A stretch of 62,915 nt of DNA, from positions 1-62,915 of the forward strand of contig NZ_JAJVKV010000029.1 of the NCBI RefSeq assembly GCF_024198175.1. Direction: 5' to 3'. Position numbers and translations under genes: made by a program. Shown here piece by piece: positions 53,781 through 62,915 of this stretch. The stretch comes from Pyxidicoccus xibeiensis (GTDB lineage: Bacteria; Myxococcota; Myxococcia; Myxococcales; Myxococcaceae). Each line of letters opens with the position of its first letter. Positions within the stretch are counted from its first letter, which is position 1. Under the pieces are notes generated by a model, which was not told the DNA's origin, searched no databases, and saw nothing but the letters and a program-made list of their open reading frames with translations.

Positions 53781-54893
53781 TCACGCGCCGCTGGCGCGGG
53801 CCAGGGACGGCGGGCCCATCGGGTGGGCGTGCCACCGCTTGAGCTCTTCCTGCTCCATGCCTTCCACCTCGTGGCGGATGCGCTGCCACTCCGTTTCAGG
53901 GATGCGCAGGAAGGCCTCCGCCAGCGCCGGGTCGAACTGGGTGCCCGAGCAGCGGCGGATTTCATCCCGCGCCACGCTCATGGGCCGGCCCTTGCGGTAC
54001 GGCCGGTCCGACGTAATCGCATCCACCGTGTCCGCGATGCAGAAGATGCGCGCCCCGAGGACGATGTCCTCGCCCGCCAGGTTCTGCGGGTAGCCCTTGC
54101 CGTCCCAGCGCTCCTGGTGCTGCAGGACGATGAGCGCCGCCTCGTGCAGGTAGGGCATCTTCGACAGCATCCGGTAGCCGAACTCCGGGTGCTTGCGCAT
54201 CTCCACCCACTCGTCCGGCGTGAGCGGGCCGGGCTTGAGCAGGATGGAGTCGCGCACGCCAATCTTGCCGATGTCGTGCAGCAGCGCGCCCTGCTCCACC
54301 ACGTCCAGCGCGGCCCCGGCCATGCCCACCTCCTGGGCCAGCCGGCGCGAGTAGAGCGACACGCGGCGCGAGTGCCACTGCGTCTCCGTGTCGCGGTAGT
54401 CCAGCGCGCTGATGAGCCCGTCCAGCAGGCCCGCGGTGCGCTCCACCACGCGCCGCTCCAAGTCCCGGTTGATGGCCACCAGCTCCGCGTTCTTCTCCGC
54501 CACCTCGCGCGACAGCCGCTCGTTGGCCTCCACCAGCCGGTAGTGCTCGAAGGCCTGGCGCACACTGCTCACCAGGTCGCTGAGCGCCCAGGGCTTGCCC
54601 AGCAGGCGGAAGACCTCGCCGCGGTTGACGGCCTCGGACGCGGTGCGGAAGTCCGCCGCCGCCGTCAGCATCAGCCGCACGGCCTTCGGGTTGCGCTCGC
54701 GCAGCGCTCCCAGCAGCTCGATGCCGTTGAGGTACGGCATCATGAAGTCCGTCAGCACGACGTGGAAGCCCGTCTCCCGCGCCGCCAGCGCCGGGTCGCT
54801 GTGCGTCACGACCTCGTAGCCTTCGGTCTGGAGGATCCGGGACAGCGCGGCAAGGATGAGAACGTCGTCATCCACCACGAGGATGCGGTCCAT
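53781..54893 (-). CDS. HD-GYP-domain response regulator
   Basis: The 370-aa protein has a receiver domain with acidic pocket DDD, Asp49 in VVLTDFMMP and Lys100. The HD-GYP domain (from about residue 155) carries HD (His206, Asp207) in LLHDIGKIG, His235 in KHPEFGY and the DGKGYP motif. The usual HHE triad reads HQE (His259, Gln260). HD-GYP proteins usually hydrolyse c-di-GMP. The change from His to Gln removes one expected metal ligand, so activity may be altered. No kinase gene is adjacent. Confidence 0.9.
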   Translation of the reverse strand: MDRILVVDDDVLILAALSRILQTEGYEVVTHSDPALAARETGFHVVLTDFMMPYLNGIELLGALRERNPKAVRLMLTAAADFRTASEAVNRGEVFRLLGKPWALSDLVSSVRQAFEHYRLVEANERLSREVAEKNAELVAINRDLERRVVERTAGLLDGLISALDYRDTETQWHSRRVSLYSRRLAQEVGMAGAALDVVEQGALLHDIGKIGVRDSILLKPGPLTPDEWVEMRKHPEFGYRMLSKMPYLHEAALIVLQHQERWDGKGYPQNLAGEDIVLGARIFCIADTVDAITSDRPYRKGRPMSVARDEIRRCSGTQFDPALAEAFLRIPETEWQRIRHEVEGMEQEELKRWHAHPMGPPSLARASGA

Positions 54894-55046
54894 GTCTGCG
54901 GTGTCTCCGGGAGCGGCGAGCCTGCCCTCACTTATACACGCGTCACCTACCGCCAAAACAGGGGGCCCCCGGGGCTGTGTGCTCGCAAGTCCCGGAAATC
55001 CTTGGAGGTTCTCCCAGTCCGGAAGAGTCGTACATCCAAGTGACGC

Positions 55047-55088
55047 TTGCCTGCCCGCCAAGGTGTGTTTTATGGTGCGCAGGCAGGC
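55047..55088 (+). promoter_or_regulatory. Candidate promoter and inverted repeat upstream of the lipid-metabolism block
   Basis: TTGCCT (55047-55052), 18 bp and TATGGT (55071-55076) form a possible sigma-70 promoter. GCCTGCC (55049-55055) and GGCAGGC (55082-55088) form an inverted repeat around it, which could bind a regulator. The rest of the 238-bp gap, from the HD-GYP start to this promoter, shows nothing clear. Confidence 0.45.
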
Positions 55089-55131
55089 CGCGTTGTGTCG
55101 CTAACCCCTTGGAATCCTGGAGCAATCTCCG

Positions 55132-56133
55132 ATGGCTAGAGCCCCCGAAGGGCCGGTTCCGGTGGTAGTCATGGGACTGGGTTTCATCGGGCAGGAGATT
55201 GCCAGGGCCGCGATGTCCTCCATGGAAGTGGAGCTCATCGGCGCGGTGGACACGCAGCCTTCGCTGGTGGGGCGCGCGCTGGGAGACGTGCTGGGAGGTC
55301 CTGCGCCGCGGGTGAAGGTGGTGGACTCGCTCGAGAAGGCGGTGGGCAAGCGCAAGGGCGTGGTGCTGCTGCACGCCACCGGCTCGCGGCTGCCGCAGGT
55401 GATGGACCAGCTGCTGGACGCGATGAAGCAGGGGCTGTCCGTCGCCAGCACGTGCGAGGAGCTGGCCTTCCCGTACCTCAAGTACCCCGAGCTGGCGGAC
55501 AAGCTGGACCAGGCCGCGCAGAAGGCCGGGGTGGCCATTGTAGGCACCGGGGTGAATCCCGGCTTCGCGCTGGACAGGCTGGTGGCCGTGGCAGGGCAGG
55601 TGTGCGGGCCGGTGCGCCGCGCCACCGCCACGCGGGTGGTGGACGCCCGCACGCGGCGTGAGGCGCTGCAGCGCAAGGTGGGCGCGGGGCTGACGGAGGA
55701 CGAGTTCTTCGAGCTGGTGGACGGGGAGCAGCTGGGGCACGTGGGACTCGTGGAGTCCGCGGCGCTCGCGGCCCTGGGACTGGGGCTCGATTGCGATGAC
55801 TACGAAGAAGAAGTAGCCCCCGTGTTCGCCGAGGAGGACATCTCCGGCGGCGCTTTCCCCGTGAAGAAGGGACGCGTGGCGGGCATGTTCCAGTCCGTGG
55901 TGGGTTTGGAGGAGGGGCAGGAGCGGGTCCGCCTGGAGCTGACCATCGCCATGGGCGCGGATGATCCAAAGGACCGCATCGAAATCGATGCGGACCCGAA
56001 GCTGGTGTTGGAAATCCCGGGGGGAGTGGCGGGCGACCGGGCCACCGCGAATGCGCTGGTGAATGCCGCGCCACGCTTGACGGCTGCCGAAGCAGGGCTC
56101 CTCACGGTGCTCGAGCTTCCGGCCGGACGTTAG
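55132..56133 (+). CDS. NAD(P)-binding oxidoreductase, DapB/2,4-diaminopentanoate dehydrogenase-like
   Basis: The 333-aa protein has a Rossmann start (VVMGLGFIGQEI) like dihydrodipicolinate reductase and 2,4-diaminopentanoate dehydrogenase. The family-type blocks LIGAVDTQPSLVG, STCEELAFPYL and GTGVNPGFALD follow. The true substrate is not clear. The gene is followed at 16 bp by two hot-dog-fold hydratase genes, and an acyl-CoA dehydrogenase comes after, so a role in lipid or branched-chain acyl metabolism is possible. Confidence 0.75.
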   Translation: MARAPEGPVPVVVMGLGFIGQEIARAAMSSMEVELIGAVDTQPSLVGRALGDVLGGPAPRVKVVDSLEKAVGKRKGVVLLHATGSRLPQVMDQLLDAMKQGLSVASTCEELAFPYLKYPELADKLDQAAQKAGVAIVGTGVNPGFALDRLVAVAGQVCGPVRRATATRVVDARTRREALQRKVGAGLTEDEFFELVDGEQLGHVGLVESAALAALGLGLDCDDYEEEVAPVFAEEDISGGAFPVKKGRVAGMFQSVVGLEEGQERVRLELTIAMGADDPKDRIEIDADPKLVLEIPGGVAGDRATANALVNAAPRLTAAEAGLLTVLELPAGR

Positions 56134-56149
56134 AGTCAGGAGAGGGATA

Positions 56150-56599
56150 ATGCTGGACAAGAACGCGATCGGCCGCGCCTCGCCGCCGACGCTCAACGAG
56201 GTAGAGAAGGGCGCCATCCGCCGCTTCGCGGAAGCCATCGGGGACTACAACCCCATCTACTACGACGAGGAGTACGCCCGGGCGTCCGGCTATCCGACCA
56301 TCATCGCGCCGCCCACGTTCCCCGCGTCCTTCCACTCCGCGGCGGACCTGCGGGAGCTCTTGGGGGTGGGCATCAAGAGCCTGCTGCACGCCGAGCAGGG
56401 CTTCGACTACGAGCGGCCCATCTTCGCGGGCGACCGCATCTACGTGTCCACCCGCGTGTCGGATGTCTTCGAGCGCCCCGGCATCTCCGGGCGCATGGAC
56501 ATCGCCGTCATCGAGGACGAGGGCCGCGACGAGGAGGGCAATCTCGTGTTCCGCGCCCGCCGGACGCTGGTGGTCCGCGCCACCAAGGAGACCCCGTGA
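56150..56599 (+). CDS. Hot-dog-fold dehydratase, FAS1/HadA-like
   Basis: The 149-aa MaoC-like hot-dog protein has GDYNPIYYDEEYARASGYP, PPTFPAS and the FDYERPIFAGD motif. Such half-proteins usually form heterodimers with a second MaoC-type subunit, here the next gene, with which it overlaps by TGATG. Asn/Tyr stand where the catalytic Asp-x4-His is found in active subunits, so the partner probably carries the catalytic residues. The pair likely hydrates or dehydrates 2-enoyl/3-hydroxyacyl thioesters. Confidence 0.85.
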   Translation: MLDKNAIGRASPPTLNEVEKGAIRRFAEAIGDYNPIYYDEEYARASGYPTIIAPPTFPASFHSAADLRELLGVGIKSLLHAEQGFDYERPIFAGDRIYVSTRVSDVFERPGISGRMDIAVIEDEGRDEEGNLVFRARRTLVVRATKETP

Positions 56600-57258
56600 T
56601 GCCCGCGCGCAAGCTGTACTTCGAGTCCATCCGCGTCGGCGACGAGCTGCCGGCCCTGGCCAAGGCGCCCGTCGACCGCGTGCAGCTGTCCCGCTATGCC
56701 GGCGCCTCCGGCGACTACAACCCCGTCCACGTGGACGAGGTCTACGCCAAGAGCGTGGGCATGCCGAGCGTCTACGCCCCCGGCATGCTCGTCATGGGCA
56801 TGCTCGGCCAGCTCATCAGCGACTGGGCCCGCGGCGGGCAGATGCGGCGCTACAACGTGCGCTTCATCAAGATGGTGTGGCCGGGCGACACCGTGGTCTG
56901 CAAGGGCCGCGTCAGCGACAGGCACGGCACCGGCGGCCGCTACTTCGTCGAAATCGACCTGTGGGCGGAGAACCAGCGCGGGGAGCTGGTGATGAAGGGC
57001 GGCTCGCAGATCCAGCTCTTCTACTCGCTGGAGGACGAGAACCGGCAGCGCTCCGGCCAGGCCCCCATCGTGGTGGAGGTGCCCCGCGAGAGCCTGTCCA
57101 CCGCCGCCCCCGCCACCGCCAGCGGCGCGACGGCCCCCGAGGAGGGCGAGGAGGGCGACGAGCGCCCCACCGGCGCCTCTTCCAAGAAGACGGCTCCCCG
57201 CGAGAAGCCGGCCGCCAAGACGGCCTCCCTGCCCACCGCCAAGAAAGCGAAGAAGTAG
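56599..57258 (+). CDS. Hot-dog-fold dehydratase, MaoC/HadB-like, with basic tail
   Basis: The 219-aa protein has the hydratase core with the catalytic motif GDYNPVHVDEVYA (Asp and His) and PSVYAPGMLVMGML. A C-terminal extension of about 75 residues is rich in Ala, Glu and Lys and ends in KKAKK. The ATG in TGATG is preferred to a GTG at 56596. It is the likely catalytic subunit of the dimer with the preceding gene. The tail has low complexity and unknown role. Confidence 0.87.
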   Translation: MPARKLYFESIRVGDELPALAKAPVDRVQLSRYAGASGDYNPVHVDEVYAKSVGMPSVYAPGMLVMGMLGQLISDWARGGQMRRYNVRFIKMVWPGDTVVCKGRVSDRHGTGGRYFVEIDLWAENQRGELVMKGGSQIQLFYSLEDENRQRSGQAPIVVEVPRESLSTAAPATASGATAPEEGEEGDERPTGASSKKTAPREKPAAKTASLPTAKKAKK

Positions 57259-57279
57259 GCGGTTTTTCCCCGGCTTGAC

Positions 57280-57297
57280 GGGCGGTTCTGACCGCCC
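57280..57297 (+). repeat. Hairpin between hydratase and acyl-CoA dehydrogenase genes
   Basis: GGGCGGT-TCTG-ACCGCCC is a perfect 7-bp hairpin 22 bp after the hydratase stop. No T-run follows. It may be an attenuator or a partial terminator. A TTGACT at 57322-57327 could start a separate promoter for the next gene, but its -10 is weak. Confidence 0.4.
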
Positions 57298-57428
57298 CTC
57301 AACGCATGGTGTCATTCAGGGTTGACTCAAAAATCAGTCGCCGTCACACTTCCTGCGTCTCATCTGGGCCACTGACCCTCTGTCCTTTCAAACAGGGACG
57401 GGCCGTGAGCCGTCACGCAGGAGTGGAC

Positions 57429-59273
<1,845 letters not shown>

Positions 59274-59296
59274 GTCCATTGATGACGTGAAGGGCA

Positions 59297-59330
59297 AAGG
59301 CCACCCGGGCAGCTCGCCCCGGGTGGCCTT
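59297..59330. terminator. Bidirectional terminator after the acyl-CoA dehydrogenase
   Basis: Perfect 13-bp arms AAGGCCACCCGGG (59297-59309) and CCCGGGTGGCCTT (59318-59330) lie between convergent genes. TTCGTGTTT follows on the plus strand and a short A/T-containing tail on the other. Confidence 0.8.
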
Positions 59331-59361
59331 CGTGTTTCCGGAAGCTGCCGTCGGGAGGGGC

Positions 59362-59811
59362 CTACTCGCCGTCGCGCACGCCGATGGCGAGCTGCCCGAG
59401 GCCGGCCTGCTTCGCCAGCTCCATCACCTGCACCACGGTGCCGTGGGGGACGCCCTCGTCCGCCTGGACGATGACGACGGTGTCGGGGTCCTTCGCCCGG
59501 GCGTCGTCGAACGTCTTCCGCAGCTCCTCCTCGGAGACGATGTTGCCGGACAGGACGAAGCGCCCGTCGGCGAGCACCGCCACGGACAGGTCCGTGCTGC
59601 GCGCGGTGACGTCCGCGGCGCCGCCCTTGGGCAGGTTCACCTTGAGGCCCGCCTTGGCGCCGCCTCCGGGGCCCTGCTGGACGATGACGGAGCTGGTCAC
59701 CATGAAGATGATGAGCAGCACCAGGAAGATGTCGGTCAGCGGGGTGATGTTGATTTCGGCGAAGACGCCCTCGTCGCCCTCGTTGTCACCCGGTGTCTTG
59801 CCCATGGCCAT
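59362..59811 (-). CDS. ExbD/TolR-family biopolymer transport protein
   Basis: The 149-aa protein has one membrane helix with the conserved Asp in INITPLTDIFLVLLIIFMVT, and a periplasmic ExbD domain. With the ExbB/TolQ protein at 59831 (19 bp upstream) it forms the proton-driven stator that energises TonB- or Tol-type envelope machines. Glycine-rich GPGGGAK follows the helix. GAGG sits 9 nt before the chosen ATG. Whether it serves TonB, Tol or gliding machinery is not shown. Confidence 0.93.
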   Translation of the reverse strand: MAMGKTPGDNEGDEGVFAEINITPLTDIFLVLLIIFMVTSSVIVQQGPGGGAKAGLKVNLPKGGAADVTARSTDLSVAVLADGRFVLSGNIVSEEELRKTFDDARAKDPDTVVIVQADEGVPHGTVVQVMELAKQAGLGQLAIGVRDGE

Positions 59812-59830
59812 GGTGGATGTCCTCGGAGGC

Positions 59831-60532
59831 TCAGGCGAGCTTCGGGTCCGGGTGCGCCACGGCGGGCTCCGGGGGCAGGGGAGCGCCCGAGGCGCGCTCC
59901 TTGAGCAGCTCCACGAACTCGTCACCCAGCAGCCGCAGCTCCACCAGCACGCGCGACAGGCGGGCCTGGAAGTAGTTGTAGAAGACCATGGCCTGCACGG
60001 CGACGAGGATGCCCACCGCCGTGGCGACGAGGGCCTCCGAGATGCCCGTCATCACCGCCGCGCTGCCGCCGGTGCCGCCGGCCTCCACGTCCAGGCCCAG
60101 GTCTTTGAAAGACCGCATGATGCCGGCCACGGTGCCGAACAGGCCCACGAAGGGCGAAATCGAGCCGATGGTGGCCAGCATCCAGAGGTTGCGGCGCAGC
60201 TTGAGGCCCACCTGGGCGCGCTCGCGCTCCACGGCGGCGTCCACCCCCGAGCCCCCGGAGGTGCGCGAGCGCTCCAGCCGGTCGAAGCCGGCGAGGAAGA
60301 TGTCGGCGGCCACCGCGTCCGAGCGCTCGGCGGCGGTGCGGGCCGCGGCGATGTCTCCCCGGAGCAGGTGCTTGCTGACCGTCTCGCCCAGGAGGCGGGA
60401 GCGCTCGCTCACCCCCCAGAGCGTGATGATGCGCTCGACGGCGACGATGAGCGCGGCCACGGAGGCCAGCAGCAGCAGGGCGAGGGTGACGCCACCCAGG
60501 CGGAGGTAGTGGAGGATTTCGTTCAGGCTCAT
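59831..60532 (-). CDS. ExbB/TolQ/MotA-family proton channel protein
   Basis: The 233-aa inner membrane protein has three helices. The first is near residue 20 (LALLLLASVAALIVAVERII); the other two lie in the conserved MotA_ExbB domain (ATIGSISPFVGLFGTVAGIM and ISEALVATAVGILVAVQAM). It pairs with the ExbD gene downstream. The short gap and same strand make an operon, divergent from the lipoprotein at 60576 with 43 bp between starts. Confidence 0.94.
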   Translation of the reverse strand: MSLNEILHYLRLGGVTLALLLLASVAALIVAVERIITLWGVSERSRLLGETVSKHLLRGDIAAARTAAERSDAVAADIFLAGFDRLERSRTSGGSGVDAAVERERAQVGLKLRRNLWMLATIGSISPFVGLFGTVAGIMRSFKDLGLDVEAGGTGGSAAVMTGISEALVATAVGILVAVQAMVFYNYFQARLSRVLVELRLLGDEFVELLKERASGAPLPPEPAVAHPDPKLA

Positions 60533-60575
60533 TGATTGGTGACCCGGCAGGGCGCCATGGCCCAGACTAGGAGAT

Positions 60576-61427
60576 ATGAACCGCGCAGCCGCCGCAATCT
60601 TCCTGGCAGTCCTCTGTTCGGCCTGCCCACCCAAGCGAATCGAGTTCGGCCCCGAGGGGGAGCTCACCGACGCCGAGGTCGTCTACAAGCGCGTCCGGGA
60701 GAACCAGGACAACATCGTCTCGCTGGAGGGGGACGCGAAGCTTCGCGCCGAGTCGCCCCAGGCCAGCGGCACCCTCAGCATGTTCGTGTCCATCACCCGA
60801 CCGTCCCTGATGCATCTGGAGACGTTCGACTTCTTCAACCGGCCGCTCGCCTCCCTGGTGTCGGATGGGCGGCGCTTCGGGCTCTACCAGGCGGAGACGA
60901 ACACGTACTACCAGGGGCCCTCGAGCCCGGAGAACGTGTCGCGCTTCCTGCCGGTGCTGCTGCCGGCCGAGGAGCTGGTGGCCATCATGCTCGGGCAGGT
61001 GCCGCTCATCCCCCCGGAGCGGATGACGCTGGCCCTGGACCGGAAGGAGGGCGTCTACGTGCTCACGCTCTTCCGGGGGCCCGCCACCCAGGTGCTCCAG
61101 GTCCATCCGAAGTTCCTGCGCGTGGTGAAGAGCGAGGTGCGCGGCATCCCGGGGTACGACCTGAAGTTCGAGGACTTCCTCGAGCGCGGCAGCCTCATCT
61201 TCCCCGGCCGGGTGGAGCTGGTGGCCGAGCAGGCCGCCACGAAGTTGCAGGTCCGGTACCAGCAGATCACCCTCAACGGACGGCCGGACATGACCCTGTA
61301 CGAGTTGGCCGCGCCCGAGGGGGCCAAGGTGGTGGAGGTGGACGAGCGGGGCCGGGAGCTTCAGTCCGGGGCCCCCGTACCCGCCGTGCCAGTGGAGCCC
61401 GCCCCGCCCGCCGTGCCGGGTTCCTGA
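60576..61427 (+). CDS. Lipoprotein, DUF4292/LolA-LolB-like
   Basis: The 283-aa protein has a lipoprotein signal (AAIFLAVLCSAC). A beta-rich fold resembles LolA/LolB-type lipoprotein carriers or DUF4292: repeated strands include LEGDAKLRAESPQASGTLSM, HLETFDFFNRPLASLVSDG, and RYQQITLNGRPDMTLYEL. The C-terminal 40 residues are Pro/Ala-rich. It may move lipids or lipoproteins across the periplasm. It is divergent from the ExbB gene. Confidence 0.75.
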   Translation: MNRAAAAIFLAVLCSACPPKRIEFGPEGELTDAEVVYKRVRENQDNIVSLEGDAKLRAESPQASGTLSMFVSITRPSLMHLETFDFFNRPLASLVSDGRRFGLYQAETNTYYQGPSSPENVSRFLPVLLPAEELVAIMLGQVPLIPPERMTLALDRKEGVYVLTLFRGPATQVLQVHPKFLRVVKSEVRGIPGYDLKFEDFLERGSLIFPGRVELVAEQAATKLQVRYQQITLNGRPDMTLYELAAPEGAKVVEVDERGRELQSGAPVPAVPVEPAPPAVPGS

Positions 61428-61488
61428 CCGTGCAGGCGGAGAAGATGGGGCGCACTCCTCCGAGTCGATCTACAGTGCCCCCCACGAC

Positions 61489-62256
61489 ATGGCACAGATC
61501 AAGCTCGGTGAACTGCTGATCAAAGCGAACGTGCTGCAGGAGAGCCAGCTCAAGGCCGCGCTCGCCGAACAGGCGAAGTGGGGCGGAAAGCTGGGGGAGA
61601 TCCTGGTCAGGATGAGCCTCGTGTCCGAGGACATCCTGGTGCGCGCATTGTCCAAGCAGCTCGGCATGCCGGCGGTGAACCTGGACGCGGTGCAGATGGT
61701 GCCGCCGCACGTCAAGGCGAAGATCTCCTCGCAGACGGCGCGGGACTTCTCCGTGCTGCCGCTCCAGCTGAGGGACGAGGGCAAGACGCTGGTGGTGGCG
61801 ATGTCCGACCCGCTCAACGTGCGGATGCTGGACGAGCTGCGCGCGCTCACCAAGTGCCGCATCGTCCCCAACGTGGCGGGCCGCACGTCCATCGCCCGGG
61901 CCTTCTCGCGCATCTACGAGGAGAACGCGGAGCTGGAGGACGCGGACACCAACTTCAAGGTGGTGGACGCCCAGGGCCGCACGGTGGTGAAGAACCTGAA
62001 GGACATGGACCCGGCCGCGGCCGCCGTGGCCGCCTCGCCCGCGTCCAGGCCCACGCCGCCGCCCGCCGCGCGCCCGCCGACGAGCCAGGAGGTGCCGGCC
62101 GTGCGCCCCGCCAACACCGGCAGCCCGGCGGACCTGCTGCGCAGCGTGGAGGAGGTGCAGCGCAAGGAGGTCGCCGCCCTCAAGGCGATGGTGGAGCTGC
62201 TCATCGAGAAGGGTGTGTTCTCCCGCGAGGAATACCTCGCGAAGGTCAAGCGGTAG
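61489..62256 (+). CDS. MshEN-domain protein, candidate c-di-GMP-binding
   Basis: The 255-aa protein carries an MshEN (GspE/PilB N-terminal) type domain in residues of about 1-150, with the two repeats KLGELLIKANVLQESQLKAA and GKLGEILVRMSLVSEDILVR. In proteins that bind c-di-GMP the motifs read RLGxx...xxG...; here Lys replaces Arg, and Asn or Ser replaces the Gly, so binding is uncertain. A Pro/Ala-rich linker and a short helical end (VEEVQRKEVAALKAMVELLI) follow. There is no ATPase domain. A similar gene starts 9 bp after it. Confidence 0.85.
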   Translation: MAQIKLGELLIKANVLQESQLKAALAEQAKWGGKLGEILVRMSLVSEDILVRALSKQLGMPAVNLDAVQMVPPHVKAKISSQTARDFSVLPLQLRDEGKTLVVAMSDPLNVRMLDELRALTKCRIVPNVAGRTSIARAFSRIYEENAELEDADTNFKVVDAQGRTVVKNLKDMDPAAAAVAASPASRPTPPPAARPPTSQEVPAVRPANTGSPADLLRSVEEVQRKEVAALKAMVELLIEKGVFSREEYLAKVKR

Positions 62257-62265
62257 CCCACGACC

Positions 62266-62915
62266 ATGCGCAAGAAGATTGGCGAGCTGCTCATCGAAGC
62301 GGGCGTGGTCACGGAGGAGCAGGTGCGCTCGGCGCTCGGTCGTCGCGGCGCGCCGGGGGGCCAGCGGCTGGGAGAGGTGCTGATCTCCCAGGGGCTGTGC
62401 ACGCACGCGGACATCGCCCGCGCGCTGGCGGGCCAGCACGGCCTGCCCTTCGTGGAGCTTCCCGAGGACATCCCCCCCGCCGTCACGGCGCTGGTGTCCG
62501 TGGACTTCCAGTCCGAGCACCGCATCATGCCCTTCCGGGTGGAGAGCGACGGCCGGGCCGAGCGCATCCACGTCGCGGTGGAGGACCCGGGGAACCTGAC
62601 GCTGGTGGACGAGCTGCGCTTCCAGCTGCGCAAGCAGATGCGCGTCTTCGTCGTCGCCACGGACGACATGGACACCGCCCTGGCGCGGGCCCGCGGCGAG
62701 CCGCTGGACATCGTGGAGGCCGAGCCGCTGGACGAGGAGGACACGCCTCCGCCCGTCACCGCTGGCGCGTCGCTGGAGTGGGACTTCCCCGAGCCGCCCC
62801 CGCCGGCCCCGCGCGCCGCACCGAAGCCCGCCGCCGCTGCCGCGCCCGCCGCGAGGCCCGCGGCCCGCGGCCCGGCCACGCCGCCGCCTCCGCCCAGGGA
62901 GTCTCCTCCGCCGCC
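62266..62915 (+). CDS. Second MshEN-domain protein, cut by window end
   Basis: At least 216 codons are present and the frame is open at the right edge. An MshEN domain is visible (KIGELLIEAGVVTEEQVRSA and RLGEVLISQGLCTHADIARA), and here Arg and Gly match the c-di-GMP motif better than in the preceding gene, especially in the second repeat. A highly Pro/Ala-rich region follows and continues to the edge. It could belong to a longer regulator or to an ATPase protein; the rest lies outside the window. Confidence 0.85.
   Translation, partial: MRKKIGELLIEAGVVTEEQVRSALGRRGAPGGQRLGEVLISQGLCTHADIARALAGQHGLPFVELPEDIPPAVTALVSVDFQSEHRIMPFRVESDGRAERIHVAVEDPGNLTLVDELRFQLRKQMRVFVVATDDMDTALARARGEPLDIVEAEPLDEEDTPPPVTAGASLEWDFPEPPPPAPRAAPKPAAAAAPAARPAARGPATPPPPPRESPPP

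Overview
The window reads as chromosomal DNA of a myxobacterium, most likely Myxococcaceae (Myxococcus, Corallococcus or Pyxidicoccus type). The evidence is the very high G+C with strong third-position GC bias, two eukaryote-like Ser/Thr kinases (one with PEGA domains, one with TPRs), an FHA-type sigma-54 activator, many lipoproteins and beta-barrel proteins, and a near match to the Myxococcus LexA box upstream of recJ. This is inference from gene content; genus cannot be fixed from the sequence alone. No insertion sequence, prophage, tRNA or CRISPR array was found.

Layout. 1-128: 3' end of a 5S rRNA gene and its terminator. 129-876: about 750 bp without an intact gene, holding the C-terminal relic of a quinone oxidoreductase. 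877-8358: PEGA-domain Ser/Thr kinase, a coupled pair of lysine 2,3-aminomutase-family radical SAM enzymes, then three small minus-strand genes (secreted, lipoprotein, sigma-region-4 protein with a membrane anchor). 8389-18222: SpoIID-like protein, queA-tgt, yajC-secD-secF, a beta-barrel protein, recJ, and a YHS protein. 18409-21622: minus-strand operon of two predicted barrels around a metalloprotease lipoprotein. 21813-28559: aspS, a divergent MocR regulator/phzF-like pair, a JAMM-like lipoprotein coupled to an AraC regulator, and a LysE exporter.

28720-38912 is the most unusual part. It has an FHA/AAA+ sigma-54 activator, a small lipoprotein, a 1199-aa kinase with a TPR-like periplasmic part, and five genes for leaderless proteins: two paralogous small proteins, a Kelch propeller, a polyalanine membrane protein and a helical-repeat protein. 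Two upstream regions here (30361-30479 and 34677-34809) share one architecture. Each has a half-site, then a palindrome with core CCACGCGTGG starting exactly 22 bp later, then a sigma-54-type -24/-12 element about 70-90 bp further on. I infer that the activator at 28720 drives both the lipoprotein and the five-gene cluster.

38976-62915: a Fic-domain protein with an unknown overlapping partner, a lipid-kinase-like protein, a NarL-type two-component pair with a 26-bp duplication at its junction, DUF72 and Smr proteins, and a RapA/SNF2-type helicase. Next come a MoxR-DUF58-zinc-ribbon group, a HEAT-repeat/cyclophilin fusion, and an HD-GYP response regulator. The window ends with a lipid-metabolism block (reductase, two hot-dog hydratases, acyl-CoA dehydrogenase), an ExbB/ExbD pair, a LolA/DUF4292-like lipoprotein, and two tandem MshEN-domain proteins, the last cut by the window edge. 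Core genes (tRNA modification, Sec, RecJ, AspRS) alternate with regulatory and envelope genes.
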